The notes: generated by a model from the letters alone, not told the origin. 64,000 bases of DNA from SXTU01 sp964496695 (GCA_964496695.1 CAZCBE010000005.1:62001-126000), one strand, 5' to 3'; shown: positions 40,418-49,866, counted from the first letter of the stretch. Made by a program: numbers and translations.

Positions 40418-43400
40418 CTACAATCCAGCTTTCGCCGCCAGCGCAAGGCGGACCTTCTCGCCCAGCGCGGCCAGGTCAAAGGGCTTTTGCAGGAAGCCGG
40501 CGAGGCCCTTGCCAGTGAAGTTCGCGATGGCGTCCTGCTCGTTGAAGCCGCTCATCAGGATTACCTGCACGTCTGGGCGGATGCGTCGCATGAGGCTGAA
40601 GGCCTGCACCCCGTCGTAGTGTGGCATGGTCAAGTCCATCAGCACGAAGGCGAAGGCATCCGGCTGCCGTTGGAACGCCTCCACGCCCGCCCGTCCGTCC
40701 ACCGCGACCGAGACCTTGAAGCCCAGCGTCTCGAGCAGGCGCGCGGCGATGACCCGCACGGTCTCCTCATCGTCCACCACCAGCACATGGCCTTCGCCGC
40801 GCCAGTGCTCCATCCCCAACGCGGGCTGCAGTTCCTCGGCCATTCCGCCGCTGGCGACCGGCAGGAGGAGCTTGAAGGAACTGCCCTTGCCCGGTTCGCT
40901 ATAGACCTTCAGCGCGCCGTGGTGGCCGCGCATGATGCCCAGCACGGCGGCCAGCCCGAGCCCGCGCCCGGTGAACTTCGTGGTGTAGAACGGGTCAAAG
41001 ATGCGCGCCTTCACCTCGGGCGTCATGCCGCACCCGTTGTCGCTGATTTCCAGGAACACGTAGTCGCCCTCCGGCAGTTCGGGAGCCAGATAAGTGGTGG
41101 TCAGGTAGGCCCGGTCCACGCGCATGAGGCCGGTGGTGATCGCGATGATGCCGCTCCGCTCGCCGATGGCCTCCGACGCGTTGATGACGAGGTTCATCAC
41201 GATCTGCCGCAACTGCGTGGGATCGCCTTCCACCGGGGGCACGCCGGGGCCGAAGTTGAATCGCAGCACGACCTTCTTGCTGATGGAGACCTCCAGCAGG
41301 TGGGTGGTGTCCTCCACCAGCCGCGCCAGGTCCACACGCTGCAACTGGAAGCGGCCACGGCCCGAATAGGCAAGCATCTGCTTGCACAGGTCGGCGGCCC
41401 GCAGCGAGGTCTTTTCGATCTGCTCCAGCGAGGGATGCAGCGGAGAATTCTTCGGCAGGTCAAAGCGGAGCAGGCTGGCGTTGCCGAGAATGCTGGTCAG
41501 GAGATTGTTGAAGTCGTGCGCGATGCCGCCGGCCAGCACGCCGAGGCTTTCGAGCTTCTGGCTTTCCACCATCTTGCGCTCGATGCCGAAACGCTCGCGT
41601 TCCGCCCGCTGGCGCTCGAAGGCCGCACCCAGCACCCCGGCGGCCACATGCAACGCGTCGGTCTCCACCGCTGTCCAGCCCCGCTCGTGCCGGCACTCGC
41701 CCAGCCCCAGCACGCCCCACCACCGGGTGCCGGTGAAGATGGGCACGACGAGCAGTGAACGCGCGGCGAGGCGCTCCAGGATCGGCCGCTCGCAGGGCGC
41801 AAACTCACGGACGTGGCCCGCGATGATCCGGCCGCCGCCCAGTTCGGCGGCCCAGCGCTCGAAGCCCGCTTCGCGATACGCGAAGCTTTCCCAGACCGGA
41901 TCAATCGTGACAGTGCGGACGCCCTCGGCCACCCATTCGGCACGCCGGCTGGCCAGCAGTTCGCCGTTGGCCGAGGTGCGGTTTTCAAAGACAAACACCC
42001 GGCTGGCCCCCGTTGCGCTGCCAATGGCGGCCAGCACATGGCCCAGCGTCTCGTCATCCGGCTGGCTTCGCACGAGTTCGTCCGCCGTGCGCGCCACGGC
42101 ATGCAGGACCGCGTCGCGCCGCTCCACCGCCTGCCGGGCCAGCTTCCGCTCGGTGACGACCTCCGTGAACATGATCAGGCCGCCGATCTGCCCGCCAGCA
42201 TCACGCCAGGGATGGATTTCCCAGCGCACCCAGTCCGTCTGCCCATCCGCCCGGGGAAACACGTCTTCTTCGCACCGCTCCACCACCCCGGCCAGACAAC
42301 GTCGGTGAATTTCCTTCCACCGTTCGGGGACTTCGGGAAACACCTCGTAGTGGCTCTGACCGATGATGTCCACCTCGCCGAGCCGGTAGTCTTCCAACCA
42401 GCGGCGGCTGGCCGCGAGATAGCGCATCTCGCGGTTGAACATGGCCACGGCCGCGGGCGTGTGCTCGACGAAGAGCCGCATCTGCTCCTCCCGCTGCCGG
42501 AGCGCCGTGATGGCTTCCACGCGCGCGGTCACATCAAACGCGGTGCCCCCCACCCACCGTTTCCCTCTGGGCCCGGCGAACGGAAACTTCACCACCAGCC
42601 AGTGGCGCGTCCAGCCATCATCGCCCGGCACCTGCTCGATGAACTGCTGCGCTTCGCCCGTGTTCAGCACGGCCAGATCGTTTGCCCGGAGGCTGGCGGC
42701 CACTGCCTCGGGCATGAACTCGTGGTCGCCCCGGCCCAGCACCTCCCCGGCCTCGCGCTGGAACAGCGCGGCCAGCGCGGGATTCACGAAGGCATACCGG
42801 AACTCCTCGTCTTTGAGCCACGCGGGCGCGGGCAGGTTGTCCGTGAACGCCCGGAAACGCGCCTCGCTCTCGCGCAACGCCTCCAAGAACCGGTGGCGCT
42901 CGGTGATGTCCCACGCGATGACCTGCAGGCCGGTGATGGTCCCCGCCTCATCGCGCAGCGCCGTCTTGCTCACCCGCGCGAACGACACCTGAGGTCCCAG
43001 CGCCGTGCATTCCTCTGTCTCCAAAGGCTCCCCGGTCGCTATCACACGCTCGTCATCGGCCCTGAACTTGGCCGTCAGTTCCGGCGGGAAGAAGTCGGCA
43101 TCGGATTTCCCCAGGATGGCCTCGGCCGGCCGGCCCAGGCTGGCGGCGAAGTGTTCGTTCACGAAGGTGAAGCGGCCCGCCCGGTCCTTGCGGAAGACAA
43201 ACTGCGGCAGATGGCGCACGAGCGACTGATAAAGGTTTTCCGACTCCCGGAGCTTCTGCGCAGTGCGGTGCAGTTCCGCCGTGCGCAGGTTCACCCGCGC
43301 CTCCACCACCTCGCGGCGGCGGTGCAGCGACTGCACGAAGCCGGCCGCCATGACCGTCACCAGCAGCGTGCTGGCCAGTGCCCCCCAGCGGTTGAGCGTC

Positions 43401-44389
43401 CGCTGCGCGGCCAGCCACTCCGGCGTGGGCCGGTAATAAAAGGTGAGCGGCAGGCTGTTGATCTTGACCATCAGCTCGCGGTGCAGCCCCGCGTGCATCG
43501 CCGCCACCAGCTCCACCGGGGCCATCTGCAACTGGTCGGCGTCCGCGATGAAATGGGCGGCCTCGTTCGTCCCCGGCCCGAACGGCACGCTGAACAGCAT
43601 GTCCACACCGGAGTCCGACTGAAACCGCGAGAGCGCCGCCACCAGGTCTGAACTGCGCACATAGGCCAGCAGAAAGCCAGTAATCCGGGTGCGCCGCTCC
43701 TCCACGGAATTCATCTCCGCCCGGGCCGGGAAGATGGGCAGAATGAAGACGAAGGTCGGGAGCTGGTTCGTCCCCACGCGGGTCTCCAGCACCGGCTCGC
43801 CCGCATCCCGCGCGGCGAACATCTTGTCCCGGTAGCCAGCCTCCGAGGCGACATCTCCACCAACGGGTTCCAGCGCCTGCGGCGGCGAGGCATAGCGGCG
43901 CGGAAAGTATTCCGCACGCGCCGCGGACTTCACCCAGGCCTGGTCCGCCGCCAGTTCACGGATGTCCGGGTCCGCCACGCCCGCCCGGCGCAGTTCGGCT
44001 TCGAACGCGGCCCGGTCCTGGCCCGCCACCCGGGGTGCCCAGTGCAGCGCGAGCAGGGGCATGCCCTGAGACCGAAGCAGCCCGGCGGACGCCTCCACCT
44101 GGTTGGTCATCAGGCCCGACGCGGGGTCGTGGAGCTTCTGGATGGAAGCCAGCAACAGCGCGTATTTGTCGAGCGTCTGGCGGACATTGAGATGCTGGGC
44201 CATCGCCCGCCGATGAAACTCCGCCTCCGCCCGCTCCGCCTCCTGGGCGCCGATCAGCCGGAAAATCCAGACCGCCGTAGTGATGCCCAGCAGGCCGATC
44301 AGAAGCACCGAGGAATGGTAACGCGGCCTCGGCGCGGGGACCGCACCGGTTCGCGCCGGGAAGTTGTTAGATTCCTCCGCCGAGCCCAT
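40418..44389 (-). CDS. Large hybrid sensor histidine kinase with receiver domain
   Basis: A 1323-residue membrane hybrid kinase. An N-terminal helix (about residues 28-46) and a second one (about 335-355) bracket a periplasmic domain resembling CHASE (ALHWAPRVAGQDRAAFEAEL). Three PAS domains follow: YQSLVRHLPQFVFRKDRAGR, FTDNLPAPAWLKDEEFRYAF, and FVEHTPAAVAMFNREMRYLA. Next is a GAF domain (VLHAVARTADELVRSQPDDE onward), then the H-box GVLAGGIAHDFNNLLTSILG near residue 956. The ATPase domain has NLVINASEAI, DNGCGMTPE and GRGLGLAAV. A C-terminal receiver has VLVVDDEETVR, the phospho-Asp in LMDLTMPHYDG near residue 1251, and FLQKPF. Target and signal are unknown; no output regulator is adjacent. 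Confidence 0.9.
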   Translation of the reverse strand: MGSAEESNNFPARTGAVPAPRPRYHSSVLLIGLLGITTAVWIFRLIGAQEAERAEAEFHRRAMAQHLNVRQTLDKYALLLASIQKLHDPASGLMTNQVEASAGLLRSQGMPLLALHWAPRVAGQDRAAFEAELRRAGVADPDIRELAADQAWVKSAARAEYFPRRYASPPQALEPVGGDVASEAGYRDKMFAARDAGEPVLETRVGTNQLPTFVFILPIFPARAEMNSVEERRTRITGFLLAYVRSSDLVAALSRFQSDSGVDMLFSVPFGPGTNEAAHFIADADQLQMAPVELVAAMHAGLHRELMVKINSLPLTFYYRPTPEWLAAQRTLNRWGALASTLLVTVMAAGFVQSLHRRREVVEARVNLRTAELHRTAQKLRESENLYQSLVRHLPQFVFRKDRAGRFTFVNEHFAASLGRPAEAILGKSDADFFPPELTAKFRADDERVIATGEPLETEECTALGPQVSFARVSKTALRDEAGTITGLQVIAWDITERHRFLEALRESEARFRAFTDNLPAPAWLKDEEFRYAFVNPALAALFQREAGEVLGRGDHEFMPEAVAASLRANDLAVLNTGEAQQFIEQVPGDDGWTRHWLVVKFPFAGPRGKRWVGGTAFDVTARVEAITALRQREEQMRLFVEHTPAAVAMFNREMRYLAASRRWLEDYRLGEVDIIGQSHYEVFPEVPERWKEIHRRCLAGVVERCEEDVFPRADGQTDWVRWEIHPWRDAGGQIGGLIMFTEVVTERKLARQAVERRDAVLHAVARTADELVRSQPDDETLGHVLAAIGSATGASRVFVFENRTSANGELLASRRAEWVAEGVRTVTIDPVWESFAYREAGFERWAAELGGGRIIAGHVREFAPCERPILERLAARSLLVVPIFTGTRWWGVLGLGECRHERGWTAVETDALHVAAGVLGAAFERQRAERERFGIERKMVESQKLESLGVLAGGIAHDFNNLLTSILGNASLLRFDLPKNSPLHPSLEQIEKTSLRAADLCKQMLAYSGRGRFQLQRVDLARLVEDTTHLLEVSISKKVVLRFNFGPGVPPVEGDPTQLRQIVMNLVINASEAIGERSGIIAITTGLMRVDRAYLTTTYLAPELPEGDYVFLEISDNGCGMTPEVKARIFDPFYTTKFTGRGLGLAAVLGIMRGHHGALKVYSEPGKGSSFKLLLPVASGGMAEELQPALGMEHWRGEGHVLVVDDEETVRVIAARLLETLGFKVSVAVDGRAGVEAFQRQPDAFAFVLMDLTMPHYDGVQAFSLMRRIRPDVQVILMSGFNEQDAIANFTGKGLAGFLQKPFDLAALGEKVRLALAAKAGL

Positions 44390-44492
44390 TCACCGAGGCT
44401 ACCGGCCAGTCATCGGCTTGGCAATGACGCGGACCCCCATCCTGGCATCGGGCCATCCCTCAGCCGCTGCGGAACGATGCCGCATCGTTGGC

Positions 44493-45851
44493 TCAGACTT
44501 GGAACCACTCTTTTGAGAAGACAATCCGGGTCTTCTTCGCCACGGCTTCGCTCGCCTTGAGCACGCTGACCGTGGCCTCGAAGCCGTCCTGGGCCGTCGC
44601 CCCCGGCTGCCGGGGCACGGTGGCCAGGTGCTTGACCAGCGCGGCCTTGTCGGCGTCGCCGAAGGTGGCCTTGAAGTCGTCCACCGCGTTGCCAACCTCG
44701 TTGACGTTCGTGAGGAACGCCTCCATGGCCGCCTGCAAGGACGTGTTCACCGGCGAAGTTTCCTCGGCCTGATCGCCCTGTGCGACGAGCTTGGTGGCGT
44801 TGGCCACGAGCGCGATGCCCGTTTCCTTGTGGAAGTTGTCCTTGCGCGCGTAAACCTCCCAGCCCAGCAGCGGCGCGTCGGACTCCTTGAACATCCACGC
44901 CTTGGCCCCGCGCATCATCACGGCGGCGTCGGTGCCGTAGATCATCTCGTAATCCGAGTCAAACGAGTTGGCCAGCGAAGCGTCGTAGATGAAGTTCACA
45001 CCCTGCCCATACTCGAAGACGCACTGCGCAGTGTCCGCCACCGTGCGCCCGTCGTTCCATTGCAGGATGCCGCCAAAGCCGGTGACGGCGGCGGGCAGGT
45101 CGCGGAGGAACCACGAGTTGTTGTCCACCTGGTGGATGCCGATCTCACCGACCAAACCAGCACTCTGCTCCTGGCGCAGATGCCAGTTGATCTCGCGCTC
45201 GCGGTCGGGATTTGGTGAGGCCTTGCGCCAGCTCTGCTTCTTGTGCCATTGCGCACGGGCGAAGAGATTTCGGCCTAGCGCACCCGAGCGGACGAACTGG
45301 AGGAGGAAGTGCCGCTGCGCGTCGGAGCGAAGCTGAAGGCCGGCTTGAAACACCGCCGTGGGGGTGTTCTTCGCCGCCTGCGCGATGGCACGCGCGTCTT
45401 CGACCGTGTGCGCCAGCGGGGCCTCGCAATAAACGTGCTTCCCGGCGGCGAGCGCCTCGGTCACGAGCTGCTTATGCTGATGCGTGGGCGTGGCGATGAC
45501 CACGGCCTGCACGTCCTTGTTGGCGAGCACCTTCTTGTAATCGCTCTCCTGCGCTGCGCCCGGAGCATTGTCCGTTGTGCGCTTGAGCATGGCCGGGTAG
45601 GTGTCGCAGATGGCGACGATCTTCGCCTCCTTGGTGCGACCCAGCGCGTTGATGATCTCGCGGCCCCACGGCCCCAGACCGATGACGGCGACGTTCACGG
45701 TGAACGCGGCCTTCTTCTCGGCAGGAGCTTGGGCCTGCGCACGCAGCTCGACCGCGCCCAGCGCGGCCAGCATGGCGGCAAACGAGCCACGTTGCACAAA
45801 AGCGCGGCGGTTCAAGTCAGTCAGGGCGTCCGGTGAAGCGGTCGGATTCAT
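44493..45851 (-). CDS. Gfo/Idh/MocA family oxidoreductase with TAT-like signal
   Basis: A 452-residue NAD(P)-dependent oxidoreductase of the Gfo/Idh/MocA group. The N-terminus NRRAFVQRGSFAAMLAALGA resembles the twin-arginine signals common in Verrucomicrobiota members. The Rossmann motif is VNVAVIGLGPWGREIINALG, followed by the family's VIATPTHQHKQLVTEALAAG and KHVYCEAPLAHT, where the usual E-K-P lysine is replaced by alanine. The second domain has GEIGIHQVDNNSWFL with a likely catalytic histidine. It probably oxidises or rearranges a sugar or cyclitol outside the cytoplasm. The Lys-to-Ala change could alter catalysis. Confidence 0.82.
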   Translation of the reverse strand: MNPTASPDALTDLNRRAFVQRGSFAAMLAALGAVELRAQAQAPAEKKAAFTVNVAVIGLGPWGREIINALGRTKEAKIVAICDTYPAMLKRTTDNAPGAAQESDYKKVLANKDVQAVVIATPTHQHKQLVTEALAAGKHVYCEAPLAHTVEDARAIAQAAKNTPTAVFQAGLQLRSDAQRHFLLQFVRSGALGRNLFARAQWHKKQSWRKASPNPDREREINWHLRQEQSAGLVGEIGIHQVDNNSWFLRDLPAAVTGFGGILQWNDGRTVADTAQCVFEYGQGVNFIYDASLANSFDSDYEMIYGTDAAVMMRGAKAWMFKESDAPLLGWEVYARKDNFHKETGIALVANATKLVAQGDQAEETSPVNTSLQAAMEAFLTNVNEVGNAVDDFKATFGDADKAALVKHLATVPRQPGATAQDGFEATVSVLKASEAVAKKTRIVFSKEWFQV

Positions 45852-45914
45852 GGGGGATATGATGGAGATGGTAAACGGGAAGGCAACGCCAGAGGTGGCG
45901 GGCTCCAGGCCGTG

Positions 45915-46355
45915 TCAATCTGGAGGAACTCTCAGACCCAGCACACCAGCGAAATACCGGGCGTGGGGTTCATGGCCAAGAAAATGGCTGGCGTTGCTCA
46001 GCAGGGCAAGGCACGGATGCAGAATTTGCGTGGGAGCGACTTCCGGGGCATGGCGATCACGAGCAAGCTGAGTCGCCAGCATGAGCGCATGGTCATAATC
46101 CACCGGCACCAGTTTGATCACCTGCTCAGCTTGGAAATAGGCCAGTGTTCGCCGGCTTTCCGTGATGCCTTCAGCGTTGAAGTATGAGTCGTGACGCATC
46201 CGGTTTAGCAAGGCTTCCAGTTGCAACAAATGAAGCCGGGTGATGATCGCTGGCAGCTCCACTGCGTTGCCGAGCAGCTTGGCCATGTCAGCCGAGCCAC
46301 GCTGTTTGACCACCAGCGAGACAAGCTGCGGGAAATCAAGATACCAGCGCTCCAT
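45915..46355 (-). CDS. Degenerate PIN-like protein
   Basis: A 146-residue protein that follows the outline of PIN toxins (WYLDFPQLVSLVVKQRGSAD; ELPAIITRLHLLQLEALLNR; C-terminal HFLGHEPHARYFAGVLGLRV), but key acidic positions look altered. The last conserved FLTFD-type Asp appears as GHE. ATG 46355 overlaps the upstream small gene by 20 bases, the usual antitoxin-toxin arrangement. It may be an inactive toxin, a diverged nuclease or a different fold; sequence alone cannot decide. Confidence 0.5.
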   Translation of the reverse strand: MERWYLDFPQLVSLVVKQRGSADMAKLLGNAVELPAIITRLHLLQLEALLNRMRHDSYFNAEGITESRRTLAYFQAEQVIKLVPVDYDHALMLATQLARDRHAPEVAPTQILHPCLALLSNASHFLGHEPHARYFAGVLGLRVPPD

Positions 46356-46584
46356 ACTTAGCCCAGGCCACGTCGCCGGGAAAGCCATCCCCCCAGACTC
46401 GCCGCAACTCCGCCTCAATATCCGGCATCGCCGGCTTCTGCTTGCGCGAACTGGACTTGGCGTTGCTTCCCTCGCGTTTGCGTATGGCTGCGTTCCTACG
46501 CTTGATGAACTTGATCATCTCAGACAAGGGCAGGTCCTCGAAGCGCACCGGCTCAAGGTTGGCCCGTTTCGTCTTCGCTTTCAT
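46336..46584 (-). CDS. Putative antitoxin, 82 aa, paired with the PIN-like protein
   Basis: An 82-residue, strongly basic protein (MKAKTKRANLEPVRFEDLPL; IKRRNAAIRKREGSNAKSSS), ending with an acidic ELRRVWGDGFPGDVAW tail. It precedes and overlaps the PIN-like gene by 20 bases. Longer frames run into family A copy 4. Role as antitoxin is inferred from size, charge and overlap only. Confidence 0.5.
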   Translation of the reverse strand: MKAKTKRANLEPVRFEDLPLSEMIKFIKRRNAAIRKREGSNAKSSSRKQKPAMPDIEAELRRVWGDGFPGDVAWAKYGALVS

Positions 46585-46642
46585 GTCGGCATAGTCCCCC
46601 CGTTCACCTACCGGGTCAAATCCATCCTCACTCCATCGGATA

Positions 46643-46800
46643 CATCCGCGCACTGCTCCCGAAGCGCGGCACTCCGGGCCGCAGCGGCAACCTTGCAGAA
46701 CGTGCTTCGGAGATTCCAAAGCTTTTCCCTGCTGCCAGCCGCTGCGGCCCAGAGGGCCGCGCTCCGCCGTCATTCGAGGACATTGTCAAAAATGTGCCCG
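46643..46800. mobile_element. Element of family A, copy 4 (diverged ends)
   Basis: CATCCGCGCACTGCTCCCGA start and ATTGTCAAAAATGTGCCCG end. Its core (GGGCCGCAGCGGC ... GCCGCTGCGGCCC) is closely matched by copy 5 in inverted orientation. Ends are diverged and no flanking repeat is clear. It fills the gap between the putative antitoxin and DUF1080. Confidence 0.6.
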
Positions 46801-46818
46801 TCACCACCACGTTCGCTG

Positions 46819-47433
46819 CTACTTCGCCAGCTCTTTGATCCGCATGTTGCGGAACCACACTGTGCCGTGGTCGCCTTGGAGAAAGATCGGGCCGGGCTCG
46901 GTCACGTTCTTGTCAATCTCGCTGCCGGTGGCGACGTTGCACTCGACGTTGTCGTGGATCTTCCTGCCGTTGAGGGTGACGGTGATCTTGTTGCCGATGA
47001 TCGTGGCCTCGGCGGTCTGCCACTCGCCGCCGGGCTTGCTGGCAAACTCGCTGGGCGCGGTCTGGTTGTAGATCGCGCCGTTGCCCTGCTTGCCGGGCTT
47101 GCCGCTCTTGAAGTCGCCAAGGATCTGGATTTCGTGCCGGCCGCGCAGGTAGAAGCCGCTGTTCGAGCCGTCGGGCACCTGAAACTCGTAGCGCACGGTG
47201 AAGTTCCAATACTTCTGCTCGGTGACCAGATCGGTGCCGTGCTCGCCTTTGTTCACTGTGTTCTTGAGCACGCCGTTCTCGATGGTCCACGAGTTGTGGC
47301 CGTTGGCGCGGCGGAGCTTCCAGCCAGCGGTGTCCTTGCCGTTGAAGAGGGGCTTGAAGCCGTCTTCGCTGTCGGCGGCGAAGGTGGTGACACTGAGCGC
47401 GAGGGCGGTGATGAGGACGAACAGTTGTTTCAT
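46819..47433 (-). CDS. DUF1080 (3-keto-disaccharide hydrolase-like) secreted protein
   Basis: A 204-residue exported protein with signal peptide MKQLFVLITALALSVTTFAA and one DUF1080 beta-sandwich domain, a family enlarged in Verrucomicrobiota and Planctomycetota and linked to 3-keto-glycoside hydrolysis. Typical pieces are FKPLFNGKDTAGWK near the mature N-terminus, then WTIENGVLKN, FTVRYEFQVPDGSNSGFYLR and IFLQGDHGTVWFRNMRIKEL at the end. ATG 47433 places the signal peptide first. ThuA and Gfo/Idh genes nearby fit the same sugar-processing theme. Confidence 0.85.
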   Translation of the reverse strand: MKQLFVLITALALSVTTFAADSEDGFKPLFNGKDTAGWKLRRANGHNSWTIENGVLKNTVNKGEHGTDLVTEQKYWNFTVRYEFQVPDGSNSGFYLRGRHEIQILGDFKSGKPGKQGNGAIYNQTAPSEFASKPGGEWQTAEATIIGNKITVTLNGRKIHDNVECNVATGSEIDKNVTEPGPIFLQGDHGTVWFRNMRIKELAK

Positions 47434-47452
47434 AATCTGACATGTCTGGCCC

Positions 47453-47521
47453 GCGGATAACACGGATGACGCGGATTCAAATCTTGTGCAACTGCTTTAT
47501 CCGCGTCATCCGCGGGCAGTT
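47453..47521. repeat. Dyad of a reiterated word, family I
   Basis: CCGCGGATAACACGGATGAC then GCGGATT; the inverse AATCCGCG-type word returns as TTATCCGCGTCATCCGCGGG. It starts just upstream of the DUF1080 start codon and ends four bases from the ThuA stop. Confidence 0.7.
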
Positions 47522-47525
47522 GAAA

Positions 47526-48611
47526 TTACTTTTCCAGTGCGGCAACAAGCTTCTTCTTCTCCTCCTCAAACTTCGTCTGCATTTCGGCACGCTTGGCCTT
47601 CGCGGCGGCCTTCTGGGCTTCGAGTTCCTCGGGCTTGGTCTTCTTCGCATCGGGGTCACGCACGGCACCAACGGCGTCCTGCGCCTTGCTCGCGGCGTTG
47701 GCGGCGGCGGTCACGGCGGCGACCCAGGTGGCGTCAGACTTGGCCTTGGCGAGGTAGGCGTTGGCGTCCTTGCCCGCGATGGACGCAGCGAAGGCGACCA
47801 CGCTGCGGTTGTGTTCCGCCTGCTGCACGTCGGGGTTCGGTGTGGCCGGGCCTTCGATCAGCTTCGTGGCCCACTTGATGCCGGCGAGCAGGTGCTCGTG
47901 AAACTTCGCGTCCTTCCACGTCGCGTCGTTGTGGCCAAGGTTGGTGTAGAAGAGCCGGCCGCTGCCGTATTCGCGCACCCAGCAGACGGGCACGAGATAG
48001 GGGCGCTTGGGCGAGGACTTCACCATGTCCAGGCTGTAGAGAACGCGCACGGCCTTCTGGTCGTAGTCGGTGTATTGGTAGATCTCGTCCTTCCACTGAA
48101 ACTCGCTGCCCAGCATGGCGACCACCGGATGGCCGGGCTCATGGTTCACGAACGTGGCAAGCGTGCCGCTGCCCCACGGATGCCCGGCGAAGCTGCCGTT
48201 GATGAGGCTCGTGTAACCCTTGAAGTCCTTGAAGGTGTCCGTCGCGCTGTGCGTGCCGATGAAGCCCTTGCCCTGCTTCACAAAGTCCAGCAGCGCCTCG
48301 CGCGGCTCGCCCGCCGGCAGCAGCGATCCGGTGGTGTAGAAGAACAGCGCGTCATACTTCGCCAGGTTCTCCTTCGTCAGCACCGCGATGGCGTCCTGGG
48401 AGAAGTCCGTCGTGAAGATGCCGGACTTCTCGCCCAGCTCCTTCATCTGCTGCTCGACGAGGCAAAGCTGGTCGGGCATGGGGCGCGTCACCGGGCCATG
48501 GCGGAAACCCTTGGACTGGGTGATGACGAGGATCTTCTTGGCCGCCGCCTCGGCGCTAGCGGTGGCGAGGAGGAGGGCAACGGCGAAGGGAAGGAGACGG
48601 GACAGTTTCAT
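47526..48611 (-). CDS. ThuA domain secreted protein
   Basis: A 361-residue exported protein with signal peptide MKLSRLLPFAVALLLATASA and a ThuA-like (glutamine-amidotransferase-fold) domain. ThuA proteins take part in trehalose and related disaccharide use. Domain landmarks are KKILVITQSKGFRHGPVTRP, YDALFFYTTGSLLPAGEPRE, GKGFIGTHSATDTF, and RVLYSLDMVKSSPKRPYLVP then VCWVREYGSGRLFYTNLGHN. The last 90 residues are a charged, probably coiled-coil tail (KAAAKAKRAEMQTKFEEEKK) not part of the family core. The DUF1080 gene follows on the same strand. Confidence 0.85.
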   Translation of the reverse strand: MKLSRLLPFAVALLLATASAEAAAKKILVITQSKGFRHGPVTRPMPDQLCLVEQQMKELGEKSGIFTTDFSQDAIAVLTKENLAKYDALFFYTTGSLLPAGEPREALLDFVKQGKGFIGTHSATDTFKDFKGYTSLINGSFAGHPWGSGTLATFVNHEPGHPVVAMLGSEFQWKDEIYQYTDYDQKAVRVLYSLDMVKSSPKRPYLVPVCWVREYGSGRLFYTNLGHNDATWKDAKFHEHLLAGIKWATKLIEGPATPNPDVQQAEHNRSVVAFAASIAGKDANAYLAKAKSDATWVAAVTAAANAASKAQDAVGAVRDPDAKKTKPEELEAQKAAAKAKRAEMQTKFEEEKKKLVAALEK

Positions 48612-48684
48612 GGCGGGGCGTTGGTTATCAGTGACGAGGGGTAAGGACTGGACGGCGGGGAGTGGAATTCAAGGCGACAAAGCT

Positions 48685-48811
48685 GAATGACCAATGACCA
48701 GTTCCCAAGGTCCAATCAATGACCAAGCCCCAAGGCCCATCAGTGACACGGCGCGGTCGCAATGCTCCATTGGGCATTCATTGGTCATTGCGTCATTGGC
48801 CATTGGTCATT
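48685..48811. repeat. Dyad of a reiterated word, family J
   Basis: Left arm reiterates AATGACCAATGACCA; right arm is the inverse, TTGGTCATTGCGTCATTGGC then CATTGGTCATT. It lies between the MoxR stop (48816) and the ThuA start. Confidence 0.75.
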
Positions 48812-48815
48812 CCCG

Positions 48816-49802
48816 TCACACCGGCACCGGCACGGACTCAATGATGTGGTCAATGACCGAACGTGCCGTGACCGTGACCGAGCGCGTGCCGCGCCGCGTG
48901 ATGAGCCGGTGGGGCAGAACGAGCCGTGCGGCCTGCTTGATGTCGTCCGGCAGGACATAATCCCGGCCTGCGAGCAGCGCGAGCGACTGGCCGAAGCGCT
49001 GCACATCGAGGCTGCCGCGCGGGCTGGCCCCGTATTCCAGTGAGTCCGCCTGGCGCGTGGCGTGGACGATGTCCACCAGATAGCCCAGGAGCGATTCCTC
49101 AATGCCCACGTTGCGCACTGCGGCGTGGACTTGCGCGAGCGTGGCCGGCGTCATCACCGGCTCCAGCTTGGTGAGCGGGTCGTCGTGCTGCTGCATCTGG
49201 AGGAGCTTCATCTCCATCGCCCGGTCCAGATAGCCGATGCTCAGGCGCACCATGAAGCGGTCCATCTGAGCAAAGGGCAGCGGGTAGGTGCCTTCCAATT
49301 CGACGGGGTTCTGCGTGGCCAGCACGAAGAACGGCCATTCCAGCGGGTGCCGCTGGCCGTCCACCGTGACCCCCTGCTCTTCCATCGCTTCCAGCAGCGC
49401 GGACTGCGTGCGCGGCGTGGCGCGGTTGATCTCATCCGCCAGCAGGATGTTGGTGAAGACTGGCCCACGCCGGAAGGTGAATTCCTGCCGCTCCGGCGCG
49501 AAGATGGTCACCCCGGTGATGTCCGACGGCAGCAGGTCCGCCGTGAACTGCACGCGCTTGAAGTCCGCCGCGAGTGAGCGGGCGAGCGCCTTGGCCAGCA
49601 AGGTCTTGCCCAGCCCGGGCACGTCCTCGATGAGCACATGCCCGCCAGAAACCAGCGCCAGCACGGCATGCGATACCACCTGCTCCTTGCCGATGAACAC
49701 GCGTGAGACATTTTCCACCAGACGCCGGACGTGCGCCGAAGCGGAGTGGTCCGTCGCGGGCGGCGGAGCGGGATTCGGCGTGGGGCGGTCTTTAAGCAAC
49801 AT
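48816..49802 (-). CDS. MoxR family AAA+ ATPase
   Basis: A 328-residue MoxR-type AAA+ ATPase, a chaperone-like protein that usually helps mature metal enzymes or membrane complexes with DUF58/VWA partners. Walker A is EDVPGLGKTLLAKALA near residue 65. Walker B is NILLADEINRATPRTQSALL, followed by EAMEE, sensor 1 VLATQNPVELEGTYPLP and an arginine-finger region AQMDRFMVRL. No VWA or DUF58 gene adjoins; the upstream side is a family A element and then the respiratory operon. A link to maturation of the downstream-encoded complexes is possible but unsupported. Confidence 0.88.
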   Translation of the reverse strand: MLLKDRPTPNPAPPPATDHSASAHVRRLVENVSRVFIGKEQVVSHAVLALVSGGHVLIEDVPGLGKTLLAKALARSLAADFKRVQFTADLLPSDITGVTIFAPERQEFTFRRGPVFTNILLADEINRATPRTQSALLEAMEEQGVTVDGQRHPLEWPFFVLATQNPVELEGTYPLPFAQMDRFMVRLSIGYLDRAMEMKLLQMQQHDDPLTKLEPVMTPATLAQVHAAVRNVGIEESLLGYLVDIVHATRQADSLEYGASPRGSLDVQRFGQSLALLAGRDYVLPDDIKQAARLVLPHRLITRRGTRSVTVTARSVIDHIIESVPVPV

Positions 49803-49866
49803 GGCTTCAGGTGGAACGCGGCTGCGGGCGAAGTGTTCCGGCGAAGCAGGGGAAATGCAATGACGG

